From contig CAWIHK010000001.1 of NCBI GenBank assembly GCA_963835935.1, positions 1,736,001 through 1,800,000 on the forward strand: 64,000 nt of DNA, written 5' to 3'. The notes below the pieces were generated by a model that saw only the letters and a list, made by a program, of their open reading frames with translations, made no database searches and was not told the DNA's origin. How positions within the stretch are numbered: position 1 is the stretch's first letter; the number at the start of each line of letters is the position of its first letter. Both the position numbers and the translations under genes were made by a program. Source of the DNA: CAWIHK01 sp963835935 (GTDB lineage Bacteria > Bacteroidota > Ignavibacteria > UBA10030 > CAVZMI01). Below, in pieces: positions 1 to 10,400 of the stretch.

Positions 1-83
1 GAATTTCACGCGGAACAGAATTCAATTGGCGATTTTATATTAAGGAGAATCCTTTCGTTTCGAAAGTATTATGATTTGGGATA

Positions 84-115
84 AAAAAAGTCCGGCCATC
101 GTGACCGGACTTTTT
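84..115 (-). terminator. Intrinsic terminator after acyl-CoA dehydrogenase
   Basis: An 11-bp perfect stem (AAAAAGTCCGG at 85-95 with CCGGACTTTTT at 105-115) encloses a 9-nt loop. The A tract on one side and T tract on the other make it potentially bidirectional. It lies 21 bp beyond the stop codon of the minus-strand acyl-CoA dehydrogenase gene, which it most likely terminates. Confidence 0.85.
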
Positions 116-136
116 AAAAGTCTCTGATGAAGTTAC

Positions 137-1279
137 TTAGAACTTTCCATTTCGTTTCAGAACTTCTTTTGCAATCACCAGACGTTGAATTTCGTTGGTA
201 CCTTCAAAAATGCGATTGATGCGCGAATCGCGATAAAAACGTTCAATCGGAAGTTCGCGCGAGAATCCCATGCCACCATGAATTTGAAGAGCCATGTCGA
301 CAATTTTATCAAGTGCGTCGGAACAGAATAACTTTACTGCCGCGGAATATCTCGAAATCGGTATTTGCTTATCGTACATCGCTGCAGTGCGGTAGGCCAT
401 TGATTCCATTGCATAAATCAAGGTTGCCATTTCGGAAAGCATGAATTGAATTGCCTGGAAATGCGAAATCGGCTGATCGAATTGCTTCCTCTCCTTTGCA
501 TATTTGGTGGAGAGCTCGAGCATTTCTTTGGCACTGCCGATGCATGCGGCACCGAGTCCGAGACGGCCGGCATCCAACGTCTTCATGGCAATCAGGAAAC
601 CACGACCGTCGTCCCCGATAAGATTTTCCTTCGGTATACGGCAATTATCAAATGTGATCGGAGCAGTATGGCTTCCACGAATTCCTAACTTTTTTTCTTT
701 TGGGCCGGCAACGAAACCGGGGGTTTTCGTATCGACAACGAATGCTGATATTCCCCGTTCTGTGCGTGCAAAAACTGAAATAAGGTCAGCAATGCCGCCG
801 TTGGTGATCCACAACTTTTCACCATTCAGCACCCATTCATTTCCGTCGAGAACAGCTTTTGTTCTTAGGTTGAAAGAATCTGAACCTGCAGTCGCTTCTG
901 TCAGCGCAAATGCACCGATTTTTTTCCCTTCCGCAAGCGGCGTTAGAAATTTTTTCTTTTGTTCTTCATTCCCACCGATATAAATTGCGTTAGCGCCGAT
1001 CGATTGATGTGCCCCAATGAATGTTGTCGTCGACATACATCCGCGTGCAAATTCCTCCTGCATCAGACAATATCCGACTTCACCGAATCCGCCGCCACCG
1101 TAGGCTTCGGGAAATGCTGCCCCCATGAATCCCATCTCACCTAATTTTTTGATGAGGTCTTGAGGAATATGTTCGTCTTCGTCAATCTTTTTTGCAATGG
1201 GTTTGATTTCAGCGTTGCAAAAATCACGCGCAGTCTCCCGAAGCATTTTTTGTTCTTCGGTAAACTCAAATTCAATCAT
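137..1279 (-). CDS. Acyl-CoA dehydrogenase
   Basis: This 380-residue protein has the usual length and architecture of short- or medium-chain acyl-CoA dehydrogenases: an N-terminal helical domain, a middle beta domain and a C-terminal helical domain. FAD-binding and substrate signatures are visible (FALTEATAGSD near residue 125, WITNG near 158). The C-terminal RIFEGTNEIQR segment near residue 363 carries the Glu expected as catalytic base in the SCAD/BCAD type. It would oxidise a short or branched acyl-CoA to the trans-2-enoyl-CoA and pass electrons to an electron-transfer flavoprotein. The gene stands alone, with a strong terminator behind it and a GGAG ribosome-binding site about 9 nt before the ATG. 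Substrate chain length cannot be read from the sequence. Confidence 0.95.
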   Translation of the reverse strand: MIEFEFTEEQKMLRETARDFCNAEIKPIAKKIDEDEHIPQDLIKKLGEMGFMGAAFPEAYGGGGFGEVGYCLMQEEFARGCMSTTTFIGAHQSIGANAIYIGGNEEQKKKFLTPLAEGKKIGAFALTEATAGSDSFNLRTKAVLDGNEWVLNGEKLWITNGGIADLISVFARTERGISAFVVDTKTPGFVAGPKEKKLGIRGSHTAPITFDNCRIPKENLIGDDGRGFLIAMKTLDAGRLGLGAACIGSAKEMLELSTKYAKERKQFDQPISHFQAIQFMLSEMATLIYAMESMAYRTAAMYDKQIPISRYSAAVKLFCSDALDKIVDMALQIHGGMGFSRELPIERFYRDSRINRIFEGTNEIQRLVIAKEVLKRNGKF

Positions 1280-1441
1280 TTGCTTTTTCTCCGGTTTATG
1301 TTGATAAATGCTATCATTAATAAATTTTATGAATAAAATATTCTCTTAACAATCATAAGATATTGTATTAAGTTAACATTTTTTGATAAAAAGGCAATGA
1401 TAAAAAAAGATATAATCTAAATAATCGTAAGTAAAAAAATA

Positions 1442-2392
1442 TTATTTATAAAATCTCGTACCTGCTTCATGTTTGATGGCCTGTGGCAGGTGTTCCGGAG
1501 AAGTGATGATCGCATCCTCGCCGCCATTTTCCAGAAAATCAATCACTGCCTCGATCTTTGGCCCCATGCTGCCGGCTGGAAATTGCCCTTCCAATAAATA
1601 CTTTCGAGCTTCAGCAACTGAAAGTTGATCTAGAAAAAATTGATCCGATTCTTTATAATGTAAAGCAACTTTTTCAATATCTGTCGAGATGACGAACTTC
1701 GATACTTCCAATTGACCGGCCAACATTGCAGAAGCACGATCTTTATCAACAACAGCTTCGAGTCCGTAAAACCATCCATCGTCATGGCGAACAACAGGAA
1801 TTCCTCCGCCGCCGCAGGCAATCACAATAATCCCTTCGTTAACACATCGGTGTACGGCATCTATCTCAACGATCTCCAACGGTTTTGGTGAAGGTACCAC
1901 ACGACGATAACCCCGTGCCGAATCTTCAACCATAGTCCAATGCAATTCTCGATGTTTTCGTTCTGCATCTTCCTTTGAATAAAATGGTCCAATTGGTTTT
2001 GTAGGTTTGCGAAATGCAGGGTCGGTTTCATCGACAATGACTTGCGTTATAACAGTTGCAACAGGAATAGAAAGGGAATGGCGCACGAGAACTCTTTGCA
2101 GAGAACTCTGAAGCATGTAACCTATGCTTCCTTGCGTGTCTGCCACGCATACATCAAGTCTTGAGGGATATACTTGCGGCTGAGCAAGTTCGGATCGAAG
2201 TAATTCCGCGCCAACTTGCGGGCCGTTTCCGTGAGTAATCACCAGATTGTAGCCCAACTCAACAACCTGCACAAGATATTCGCACGTATATTCGATGTTC
2301 TCGAATTGTTCGGAGATCGTTCCTTGCTGACCGGCTTTTGCAATGGAATTTCCTCCGATGGCAACAAGAACTATCGGAGCCCCCGGCTTCAT
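1442..2392 (-). CDS. arcC: Carbamate kinase
   Basis: This 316-residue protein belongs to the amino-acid kinase fold and shows typical carbamate kinase segments: VAIGGNS at the N-terminus, HGNGPQVG near residue 54, and IACGGGGIPV near 192. It interconverts carbamoyl phosphate plus ADP with carbamate plus ATP. It starts 4 bp after the ornithine carbamoyltransferase stop codon, and its Shine-Dalgarno AAGGA overlaps the end of that gene, so the two are almost certainly cotranscribed and translationally linked. The pair can turn citrulline into ornithine, CO2, NH3 and ATP. No arginine deiminase is present in the window, so the physiological direction is inference. Confidence 0.93.
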   Translation of the reverse strand: MKPGAPIVLVAIGGNSIAKAGQQGTISEQFENIEYTCEYLVQVVELGYNLVITHGNGPQVGAELLRSELAQPQVYPSRLDVCVADTQGSIGYMLQSSLQRVLVRHSLSIPVATVITQVIVDETDPAFRKPTKPIGPFYSKEDAERKHRELHWTMVEDSARGYRRVVPSPKPLEIVEIDAVHRCVNEGIIVIACGGGGIPVVRHDDGWFYGLEAVVDKDRASAMLAGQLEVSKFVISTDIEKVALHYKESDQFFLDQLSVAEARKYLLEGQFPAGSMGPKIEAVIDFLENGGEDAIITSPEHLPQAIKHEAGTRFYK

Positions 2393-2396
2393 CGAA

Positions 2397-3314
2397 TCAT
2401 CCTTTCAACAATTCGTGCATGATTGCTTTTTGTGCGTGCAGTCGATTTTCCGCTTCCTGAAATACAACCGATTGTGCAGAATCAATCACTTCATCGGTTA
2501 CTTCCGAATTTCGATGCGCCGGCAAACAATGCATGAAAATTGCATCCGGTTTTGCCAACTTCATAAGAGTGATGTTAACTTGATACGGCATAAAGATTTT
2601 GCTTCTTTCGTCGGCCTCTTGCTCCTGCCCCATGCTCGCCCACACATCCGTATAAATAACATCCGCATCTTTAGCGGCTTTCTTGAAATCATTCGTGATA
2701 GTTATCGAGCCGTTTGTTTTTTTAGCATCGTCGGTTGCTGACTTTATTATTTCCGGATTCGGTTCATAACCCGGCGGTGTGGCTATCCAAACATGCACCC
2801 CAAGTTTTGCTCCTCCGAACATCAGTGAATTCGCAACATTATTTCCATCACCGACGAAAGTCAGCTTTAATCCTTTTAACGAGCCTTTAACTTCGCGCAT
2901 TGTCATATAATCAGCCATCGCCTGGCACGGATGAAGGAGATCCGTCAATCCGTTGATCACAGGTATGTTCATGAATTTTGCCATATCGGTGCAGATGGAA
3001 TGCGCAAACGTTCTGATCATAACTCCATCCACCCATCGCTCGAGATTCTTCGAGACATCGTACACCGATTCACGTTTACCCATACTAATATCCTGCGGCG
3101 TCAAATAAACCGAGCCGCCTCCAAGCTGCTGGATTCCGACCCCAAATGTCACCCGTGTTCTAAGCGAAGGCTTTTCGAAAATGAATGCAAGTACTTTCCC
3201 CTCGCAGGAATGCGCATACGACTTTGGATTTTTTTTAATGTTCGAAGCGAGATCAAGAAGGTGTTCGATCTCATCTGCCGAAAAATCATGGATAGAAATA
3301 AAATCTTTTTTCAT
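2397..3314 (-). CDS. argF: Ornithine carbamoyltransferase
   Basis: The 305-residue product has the carbamoyl-phosphate-binding motif PSLRTRVTFG near residue 50, HPCQAMADY near 128 and the ornithine-loop HCLPAHR near 262, all diagnostic of ornithine carbamoyltransferase. It transfers a carbamoyl group between carbamoyl phosphate and ornithine to give citrulline, or runs in reverse. The ATG is preceded by GAAGGAG. It lies between a COG2403-like GTPase gene (14 bp upstream) and carbamate kinase (4 bp downstream). That context favours a catabolic role over arginine biosynthesis, but sequence alone does not decide. Confidence 0.93.
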   Translation of the reverse strand: MKKDFISIHDFSADEIEHLLDLASNIKKNPKSYAHSCEGKVLAFIFEKPSLRTRVTFGVGIQQLGGGSVYLTPQDISMGKRESVYDVSKNLERWVDGVMIRTFAHSICTDMAKFMNIPVINGLTDLLHPCQAMADYMTMREVKGSLKGLKLTFVGDGNNVANSLMFGGAKLGVHVWIATPPGYEPNPEIIKSATDDAKKTNGSITITNDFKKAAKDADVIYTDVWASMGQEQEADERSKIFMPYQVNITLMKLAKPDAIFMHCLPAHRNSEVTDEVIDSAQSVVFQEAENRLHAQKAIMHELLKG

Positions 3315-3328
3315 TGAACATTTCTCCT

Positions 3329-4657
3329 TCAGGATGGATATTTTTCTATAAAGTCTGTCAGAATATCTTTCAAATCAGGCCGGGCAATTTCGTCAAGTTC
3401 ATACTTCACACGGACTGAAGGTTTATTAATTTTAATTTCGCGTCTTAAGTCGATTGGGGTTCCGATAATTACAGCATCACAATCGACCCGGTTGATGGTA
3501 GTCTCAAGATCTTTTAATTGATCTTCACCATATCCCATCGCCGGCAAGAGCGGACCGATTTTCGGATATTTTTTAAATGTCTGGTCAATTGTATTGACCA
3601 CCCATGGCCGCGGATCGACAACTTGTGATGCGCCGAACTTTTGCGCGGCGATAATGCCTGCACCGTACGTCATTTCACCATGAGTTAATGTTGGACCATC
3701 TTCAACGACCAACACCCGCTTCCCTTGAATTACCTTTTCATCGTCGACAGAAATCGGCGATGCCGCTTCGATAATCGTGGCCGTTGGATTTAACGACCGA
3801 ACATTTTTTCTTACAATATCAATATTTTCTCTTGATGCCGACTCTACTTTATTGATTATGACTACATCTGCCAATCTAAGATTTGTTGACCCGGGATAAT
3901 AAGTCAATTCATGACCGGGGCGATGCGGATCGACGACAGTGATAGTCAAATCCGGTTTATAAAATGAAGTGTCGTTATTACCTCCGTCCCAAACAATAAT
4001 ATCGGCTTCTTTTTCAGCCTGACGCAGAATTGCTTCATAATCTACGCCGGCATAGATGACCGTTCCATTCACAATATGCGGTTCATACTCTTCCATCTCT
4101 TCGATAGTACAATGATAACGACGCATGTCTTCGATAGAACCAAACCGTTGAACTTTTTGCTTCACAAGATCACCATAGGGCATGGGATGACGAACAGCAA
4201 CGACTTTCTTTTTCATACTTCGAAGAAGATTGCACACCCTTCGGGAAGTCTGGCTTTTCCCCGCTCCCGTGCGTACCGCAACAACGGCGATTACGGGTAC
4301 GCTGCTCTTCAGCATAGTCTGAGCAGTTCCGAGCAATTTAAAATCAGCGCCAGCCGCAGTCACAAGAGACGCTCGTTCCATCACATATTGATGACTGACA
4401 TCAGAATAAGAAAAAACCACCTCATCGACATCGAACCGTTTTATCAAAGCCGTCAATTCTGTTTCGGGATAAATAGGAATTCCCTCCGGATAAAAATTCC
4501 CGGCAAGTTCGGCCGGATACTTACGTTCGTCGATGTTCGGAATTTGTGTGGCAGTAAATGCAACCACCTTATAATTCTCATCTCTGCGATAGACGGTGTT
4601 GAAATTGTGAAAGTCCCGTCCGGCAGCTCCCATGATTAGAATCTTTTTCATCTTCAT
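3329..4657 (-). CDS. COG2403-type P-loop GTPase (cyclic 2,3-diphosphoglycerate synthetase-like)
   Basis: The 442-residue protein starts with a Rossmann-like nucleotide-binding strand (ILIMGAAGRDFHNFN) followed by a P-loop domain. Visible elements are VRTGAGKSQTSR near residue 128, a Walker-B-like IVWDGGNND near 222 and INKVES near 269. This architecture matches the COG2403 family of predicted GTPases related to archaeal cyclic 2,3-diphosphoglycerate synthetase. The biochemical reaction in bacteria is not established to my knowledge. It is directly upstream of argF and arcC and about 34 bp after glmS, so it is probably part of the same transcript. Two in-frame ATGs (codons 1 and 3) are possible starts; GAGG lies upstream of both. 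Confidence 0.8.
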   Translation of the reverse strand: MKMKKILIMGAAGRDFHNFNTVYRRDENYKVVAFTATQIPNIDERKYPAELAGNFYPEGIPIYPETELTALIKRFDVDEVVFSYSDVSHQYVMERASLVTAAGADFKLLGTAQTMLKSSVPVIAVVAVRTGAGKSQTSRRVCNLLRSMKKKVVAVRHPMPYGDLVKQKVQRFGSIEDMRRYHCTIEEMEEYEPHIVNGTVIYAGVDYEAILRQAEKEADIIVWDGGNNDTSFYKPDLTITVVDPHRPGHELTYYPGSTNLRLADVVIINKVESASRENIDIVRKNVRSLNPTATIIEAASPISVDDEKVIQGKRVLVVEDGPTLTHGEMTYGAGIIAAQKFGASQVVDPRPWVVNTIDQTFKKYPKIGPLLPAMGYGEDQLKDLETTINRVDCDAVIIGTPIDLRREIKINKPSVRVKYELDEIARPDLKDILTDFIEKYPS

Positions 4658-4691
4658 AGGCCTCTTTGTAATTCTTGTTGAATGCCGAATG

Positions 4692-6518
4692 TTATTCGAC
4701 AGTCACACTTTTTGCCAGGTTTCTCGGTTGATCAACCGGGCATCCGCGCAGAACGGCGATGTGATACGCCAGAAGCTGTAAGGGCACAATTGCAACAATA
4801 GGTGAAACAAACGGAGTGCATTCCGGAATCTTGATGACGTGATCAGCGAGAAAACTCACTTCCGAATCCAGATCGTTCACCAATGCAATAATTTTTCCTC
4901 TTCGAGCCTTAATTTCCTGCATATTGCCGAGAATTTTATCATACGTGTGATCGTGCGTCGCGATGACAACCACGGGCATATCTGCATCTATAAGCGCGAT
5001 CGGCCCATGCTTCATCTCTGCAGCAGGATAACCCTCAGCATGAATATAAGAAATTTCCTTCAGCTTCAACGCACCTTCGAGCGCGACCGGATAGTGAAAC
5101 CCGCGTCCAAGATATAGAAAATTTTTAACATGTGCATAGGCTTTGGCAATCTCTATTATATTTTTTTCTTGTTTAAAAACCTGTTTTATTTTTTTCGGTA
5201 CTTGCTCCAACTCAGATACAAATTTACGACCTTCATCCTCATTAATTTTATTCTTTCTTCCGATGAAAAGTGAAATCAACGCAAGCACCATCAACTGCGA
5301 TGTGAAAGCTTTCGTCGATGCGACGCCGATTTCCGGTCCTGCATGAATGTACACACCTGCTGTTGTGTCACGCGCGATTGCCGAACCGACGACATTGCAA
5401 ATCCCAAGGACCAGTGCCCCTTTCCGTTTTGCCTCGCGAACTGCTGCAAGCGTATCTGCCGTTTCGCCGCTCTGGCTGATCGCCCACACGATGTCACCCT
5501 TTTGAATAATTGGATCACGATAACGAAACTCTGACGCATAATCTACTTCGACAGGAATACGTGTAAATTGTTCCAACAAATATTTCCCGACCAAAGCGGC
5601 ATGCCATGATGTCCCGCAGGCAACCAGTATAAAACGTTTTGCATCTTCTAATTCCTTCGTGACATCGAGTAAACCTCCTAATTTTGCTTTACCTTCCATA
5701 GGCAACAACCGGCCGCGCATCGTATCCTCAATTGTACTTGGTTGCTCGAATATTTCTTTAAGCATGAAGTGAGAATAGCCGCCTTTTTCAATCGCCTCGA
5801 GTGTTAAAGTTACATGCTCGATTTCTTTTTCTATTTTGACGTCATCGATTGTGGTAACTGAAACGCTATCTTTCGTTAGAACAGCGATTTCGCCATCTGA
5901 AAGATGCATAATTTTTCGGGTATGCTCTACGATGGCTGAAGAATCTGAAGCTAGCAGCATTTCATTATCCCCAACACCGACTACAAGAGGACTTCCATTT
6001 CGGGCCGCAATAATTATATCGGGATGTTCCGACGATAAAATTGCAATACCGTACGTTCCATGTAATTCCTGAAGTGTACATCGCGTCGCCGTCTTAATAT
6101 CCAGGCCATCTTTTATAAACCGTTCGATCATGTGCGCAATTACTTCTGTATCAGTATTCGATCTAAATGTACATCCGGATTGTTCAAGAGATTTTTTTAG
6201 TGAAGAAAAATTTTCGATTACACCGTTATGAACAACAACGAGCGTTCCTGTACAGTCACATTGAGGGTGCGCGTTGAAGTCGTTCGGTTCACCATGTGTG
6301 GCCCATCGCGTATGTCCAATGCCGATCGTCGATGTCGACGGAAGAAGAATTTTTTCAAGATCTTTTATTTTTCCCGCTTTTTTTGTGACATGAAGTTCAC
6401 CATCTTCTATTAATGCTGTCCCTGCGGAATCATAGCCCCGGTATTCAAGCCTCCGTAATCCTTCTACTAAAATCGGCAATGCATTTCTTTTTCCAATATA
6501 TCCTACAATTCCACACAT
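4692..6518 (-). CDS. glmS: Glutamine--fructose-6-phosphate aminotransferase (isomerizing)
   Basis: The 608-residue enzyme begins MCGIVGYIG, so Cys2 becomes the N-terminal nucleophile of the glutaminase domain after Met removal. The second half holds two SIS sugar-isomerase domains (ACGTSWHA near 301, ISQSGETADT near 349). The protein ends KSVTVE, the conserved GlmS C-terminus. It makes glucosamine-6-phosphate from fructose-6-phosphate and glutamine, the first step to UDP-GlcNAc for peptidoglycan and envelope glycans. It follows pgeF by 21 bp with a good GGAGG ribosome-binding site; both neighbours concern the cell wall. I saw no glmS ribozyme upstream. Confidence 0.97.
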   Translation of the reverse strand: MCGIVGYIGKRNALPILVEGLRRLEYRGYDSAGTALIEDGELHVTKKAGKIKDLEKILLPSTSTIGIGHTRWATHGEPNDFNAHPQCDCTGTLVVVHNGVIENFSSLKKSLEQSGCTFRSNTDTEVIAHMIERFIKDGLDIKTATRCTLQELHGTYGIAILSSEHPDIIIAARNGSPLVVGVGDNEMLLASDSSAIVEHTRKIMHLSDGEIAVLTKDSVSVTTIDDVKIEKEIEHVTLTLEAIEKGGYSHFMLKEIFEQPSTIEDTMRGRLLPMEGKAKLGGLLDVTKELEDAKRFILVACGTSWHAALVGKYLLEQFTRIPVEVDYASEFRYRDPIIQKGDIVWAISQSGETADTLAAVREAKRKGALVLGICNVVGSAIARDTTAGVYIHAGPEIGVASTKAFTSQLMVLALISLFIGRKNKINEDEGRKFVSELEQVPKKIKQVFKQEKNIIEIAKAYAHVKNFLYLGRGFHYPVALEGALKLKEISYIHAEGYPAAEMKHGPIALIDADMPVVVIATHDHTYDKILGNMQEIKARRGKIIALVNDLDSEVSFLADHVIKIPECTPFVSPIVAIVPLQLLAYHIAVLRGCPVDQPRNLAKSVTVE

Positions 6519-6539
6519 AGAAAACCTCCACTTGAATAA

Positions 6540-7316
6540 TTATCTAACGAGGCCAATCGCCGCCATCATTCTCCCCGATGCTTTCCCATCACGACGAAAA
6601 GAATGAAATAATTCTTTTTCATGAATCGTGCAATGTGTTGATATCTCGATTGAAGAATGTGAAACACCTTCGCAAATCAATTGGGAATAGTTTGCACATT
6701 TCAGATCGACAAAATATTTATCCGTTTTTTGAGTCACAGCTTTCTTTTCGAATCGATCTGCGACTTCTTTTGCAACTTCATAACAACAAGAACCTGCTGA
6801 TGGTCCTATCCATGCCACAATGTCTTTGGCCTGTGTTCCGCATTGCTCACACAATTTACCTACAGCCTTTGAGACAATTTTTGCAGCAGTGCCTTTCCAT
6901 CCGGCATGAACCGCAGCAACTACTTTTTGAACCGGATCGTACAGAAGAACCGGCACACAATCGGCCACACTTACAACAAGGAAAATACCGAATTCCTTTG
7001 TGAATAGTCCATCGGTGTTTTCAAATCCACCGCATGTGTTGGCATATCGAACGTTGACGGAATGACATTGCATCGGAATTGCCAACTCATCAAGCCCGAT
7101 GTGAAGATTTCCAAAAAATATTTCCCGGTTTCTAATAACATTCGATCGATCGTCATGTACGTTGAAACTTAGATTTAAATCATAAGGCGCCGGACTCACA
7201 CCGCCAACTCGCGTCGAACAGGCTGCAATGACAGAACTATGATTTTCGAATATTTTTGGACGAATAATTTCTACTCTTGTAGTTAAAGCGCTTCTATCAC
7301 ATAAGTCCGCCAGCAT
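6540..7316 (-). CDS. pgeF: Peptidoglycan editing factor PgeF / purine nucleoside phosphorylase-type multicopper oxidase-fold protein
   Basis: The 258-residue protein is a YfiH/DUF152 family member. The metal-site motifs are visible: QCHS near residue 83, VADCVPVLL near 117 and VHAGWKGTA near 135, giving the conserved His-Cys-His set. Family members have been described as purine nucleoside phosphorylases/adenosine deaminases and, in E. coli, as editing factors that remove L-Ser-containing muropeptides. Being first in a run with glmS fits a wall-precursor quality-control role. A T/A-rich region with an inverted repeat (7346-7375) lies upstream and may hold its promoter. Confidence 0.88.
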   Translation of the reverse strand: MLADLCDRSALTTRVEIIRPKIFENHSSVIAACSTRVGGVSPAPYDLNLSFNVHDDRSNVIRNREIFFGNLHIGLDELAIPMQCHSVNVRYANTCGGFENTDGLFTKEFGIFLVVSVADCVPVLLYDPVQKVVAAVHAGWKGTAAKIVSKAVGKLCEQCGTQAKDIVAWIGPSAGSCCYEVAKEVADRFEKKAVTQKTDKYFVDLKCANYSQLICEGVSHSSIEISTHCTIHEKELFHSFRRDGKASGRMMAAIGLVR

Positions 7317-7345
7317 TCATTTTTCTCATTTCATTATATCGTCCG

Positions 7346-7375
7346 ACAAATTCAATATAAAATATACGAATTTGT
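7346..7375. repeat. 8-bp inverted repeat upstream of pgeF
   Basis: ACAAATTC (7346-7353) and GAATTTGT (7368-7375) are perfect complements separated by 14 A/T-rich bases. They sit between the histidine kinase 3' end and pgeF, just upstream of a TATAAT-like sequence on the minus strand. There is no T run, so an operator or a weak hairpin are both possible. Confidence 0.35.
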
Positions 7376-7416
7376 TTATTCTTTCGCTTGTAAATTTGTT
7401 ATATGAATCGATTTTT

Positions 7417-10400
7417 CTACAACGAAATAGAAATCGTGACTTTCGTTCCTTTTCCAACTTCACTTTCAATTTCGATTGATCCATGCAGATCATCGACAGT
7501 TTTTTTCACGAGCGCCATTCCCAATCCCATGCCGTCTGTTTTCGTAGAGAATGTTGGTTCGAATAATCGGGGTAAATTTTCCGGCGGAATACCGATTCCT
7601 GAATCCTGAAAATCGATTTTTATGACACCGTCGATTATTCTGGCTGATATTGTAATTGTACCTGTGCCTGAAATAGCCTGTACTGCATTCCGAAGGACAT
7701 TTACAAAAGCCCTCTGTAATTCCTGTCTGTCTGCAGTTACAAGCTGCATATTTTCAATATAATTCTTCTGAAAAACAATTCGTTTCTCATCCTGGAAAAG
7801 TGCAATCGCATCATCGAGCATAGATGTGATTTCGCATTCTTCAAATTTTCGCTGAGGCATACGGCCAAAATGAGAAAACTCGGATGCGATACGTGTCAAT
7901 ACCTCTATCTGTTCGATAATAGTTTTTGTGACTCGTTGGAGAATTACTCCAAAATTCTCGGTCTTGTCTTCATAAGCCTGACGAAGATGCTGGATCGAGA
8001 GTTTCATCGGAGTGAGTGGATTCTTGATTTCATGGGCTACCTGTTTTGCCATTTCTTTCCACGCAAGTTCCCGTTCCGCTTTTGCCAGTTGTTCCCTGCT
8101 TTCCTGAAGGTCTTCAGCCATAGCATTGAACGAATGGACAAGATCTCCTATTTCATCGTTTCTTGAAGCCGGAAGAGCAACCCGGAAATTTCCCAGTGCT
8201 ATGTCTTTTGTCGCTTGTGTGAGCGAACGTAATTGAAGTGTGATTCGATGCGCTAAAACACTTCCAAGTATCGTGATGATGCAGGCGACAATAAAGAAAC
8301 CGGCAAATAGAAATGTGTTGACAGAATTTATGTCCTGCGCGATTCCGGTTTGCCTTGCCATTGTCGGAATTGCAATGATAGCCGCGACATTCCCTTCACG
8401 ATCACGCAAAGGCCGATAGACGGTGAGCGATGAAGATGAACCGATGTTCGATTGTTCCGAAAAATAATTTTTCTCCTGCTGCATGATGGCATCGTAAGCG
8501 CCGGCATTGATACGCAAATCGCTTAGTTCGGATACGAATAAATCGGGCCGGCTCGTTGCTTCAAGTTGTCCGTCACGATATAAATGAAAATCTATTCCTG
8601 TAACTGTGGCCACTTGCTCACAACGTGCGTCATCAATTAATTGTAAGTTCGGTGTTTCGCCTTGATTAATATCGAGAGCCAATAAATTTGTTGCGACAAC
8701 ATCGAGTTCGCGCCCTAATTCTCGTGAGATCACTTTTTCATACTGGTTCAACATGAAATAACGGTTTGCATAGCTTAGCAGAAGAAGCGGCACCAATGAT
8801 ACCGAAAGAAGCCCGATTTGAAGTTTTGTTCTATAACTGATTCTTGGCCTTCCGAATCGGAGAGCAGTTATGACGTAACCGATTCCCACAAAGAGAAGCG
8901 ATAGAAAAGTAATAAAAAGAATAAGTTTTGCCACCATGAAAAGATACCAGCGAGCATCCTGTTCCAGCACACTGATCGCCAGCGCATTTCCTTGTTCACC
9001 CTTCCCGAGCTGAATGTATAATGTTCGATATGAATTGTCATCAATTTTTTCCGAGATCCAAATAAATGGCGACTCAGATGAACGAAAAGCGAGCGTAGCT
9101 TCCACCGGTAGAGATCTTCGCGGCGGTTGAAGTTCGCCGGTAACTGAAAGCAATTCGCCGTCATGGTATTCCGAAATTATAAGCTGCTGCCGGCTCGTTT
9201 CTAGTATCGGCCTTATTGTTCGTTGAAGAAATTCAGGATCCTCTCCCCGTGTGGTCGCGCGCTGACTGCTTGCAATAACACAGTAGGCCGAACCGGCATA
9301 AGCGCCACGGCTATCCGTGATCTCAATAAAACTTTCAAACAAACTATAGTCGCCGGTTGCTCTTGAAGAGATAACTTTGCCCGGCGACACATTCATAGCA
9401 TGTAGACTTTGCAGACGCTGGTAGTAGTTCAGGTGGAGAACAGATTGAATTCCAATATCGAACTGACTGATAATATTTTTCGATGTATCAAAAAGAACAA
9501 TTGCCGAATTATATCCTTCCCTGCTGAGAACACTTTTTGCCCACAATCCAAAAGCAAGGGTTGTCCGTTTGTTATCTTTTGTCCGCTCGCGGAGCAAGGT
9601 AGCAAGTTCATTTTCGGATTTGATCGAATTACATACATTCATCAATACCTGCTCGACCCATGAATCGGCCGGACGAAGAAGCTCTAGCGCCAAAGCTTGG
9701 ACTTTATCACGGTCGCGTTCATGAACAGCTTGATCTCTCACTATCAATAAAAGTCCGATCGCAGAAAGAAGAAGGACTGAATAATATCTGAATTTTAATT
9801 GAAGCGCATCTTCTTTCACCGACGTTTTAAACCATAATGCAGCGAAAAATGTTCCGAGAAAAATGATGAGCCTTAATGTTTGGCTGACTAATTGTGTGAA
9901 AGGAAAAAAACCGAATATGATGCTTGTCAAAATAACAAATCCCAGCACTACTATACGCAGTAAGCGATGTTGAAGCTTTGGATACATTCGCGAAGCGGCA
10001 TCGAGGATAAAAATCATTCCGACAACCATGACGACAATAAATGTAACCGTCAACATCAGCAATGAGGTTTCCATGACTGCGGTGTCTAACGAAGGAATGA
10101 TTTGTGTGGGATCATTAAAAAGAATTGTCGAATCGTAGACTGTACTCCAAATCGTTGCTGCGTAAGCCCGCAAAAGGAGTAATAAAAATATTTGAGTGAA
10201 TAAGAATATTAAAGCGTATAACCACTTTGACAAATGAATTGATTCGGAACGAATCCAATCCAAAAAAAGACGAATACAAAGGATAATAGAAATAAAAAAT
10301 GTCAAAATAGTAATAAAAAGATCGCCAAGAGACCGGACAAGCCCGAATCCGAATGGAGATGCAAACAAATGTGGCCCGAATAATTCCGTTTCCCAAAAAG

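Noticed and set aside
504..983. 159-codon plus-strand frame antisense to the acyl-CoA dehydrogenase
   Set aside because: Shadow frame of a strongly supported gene.
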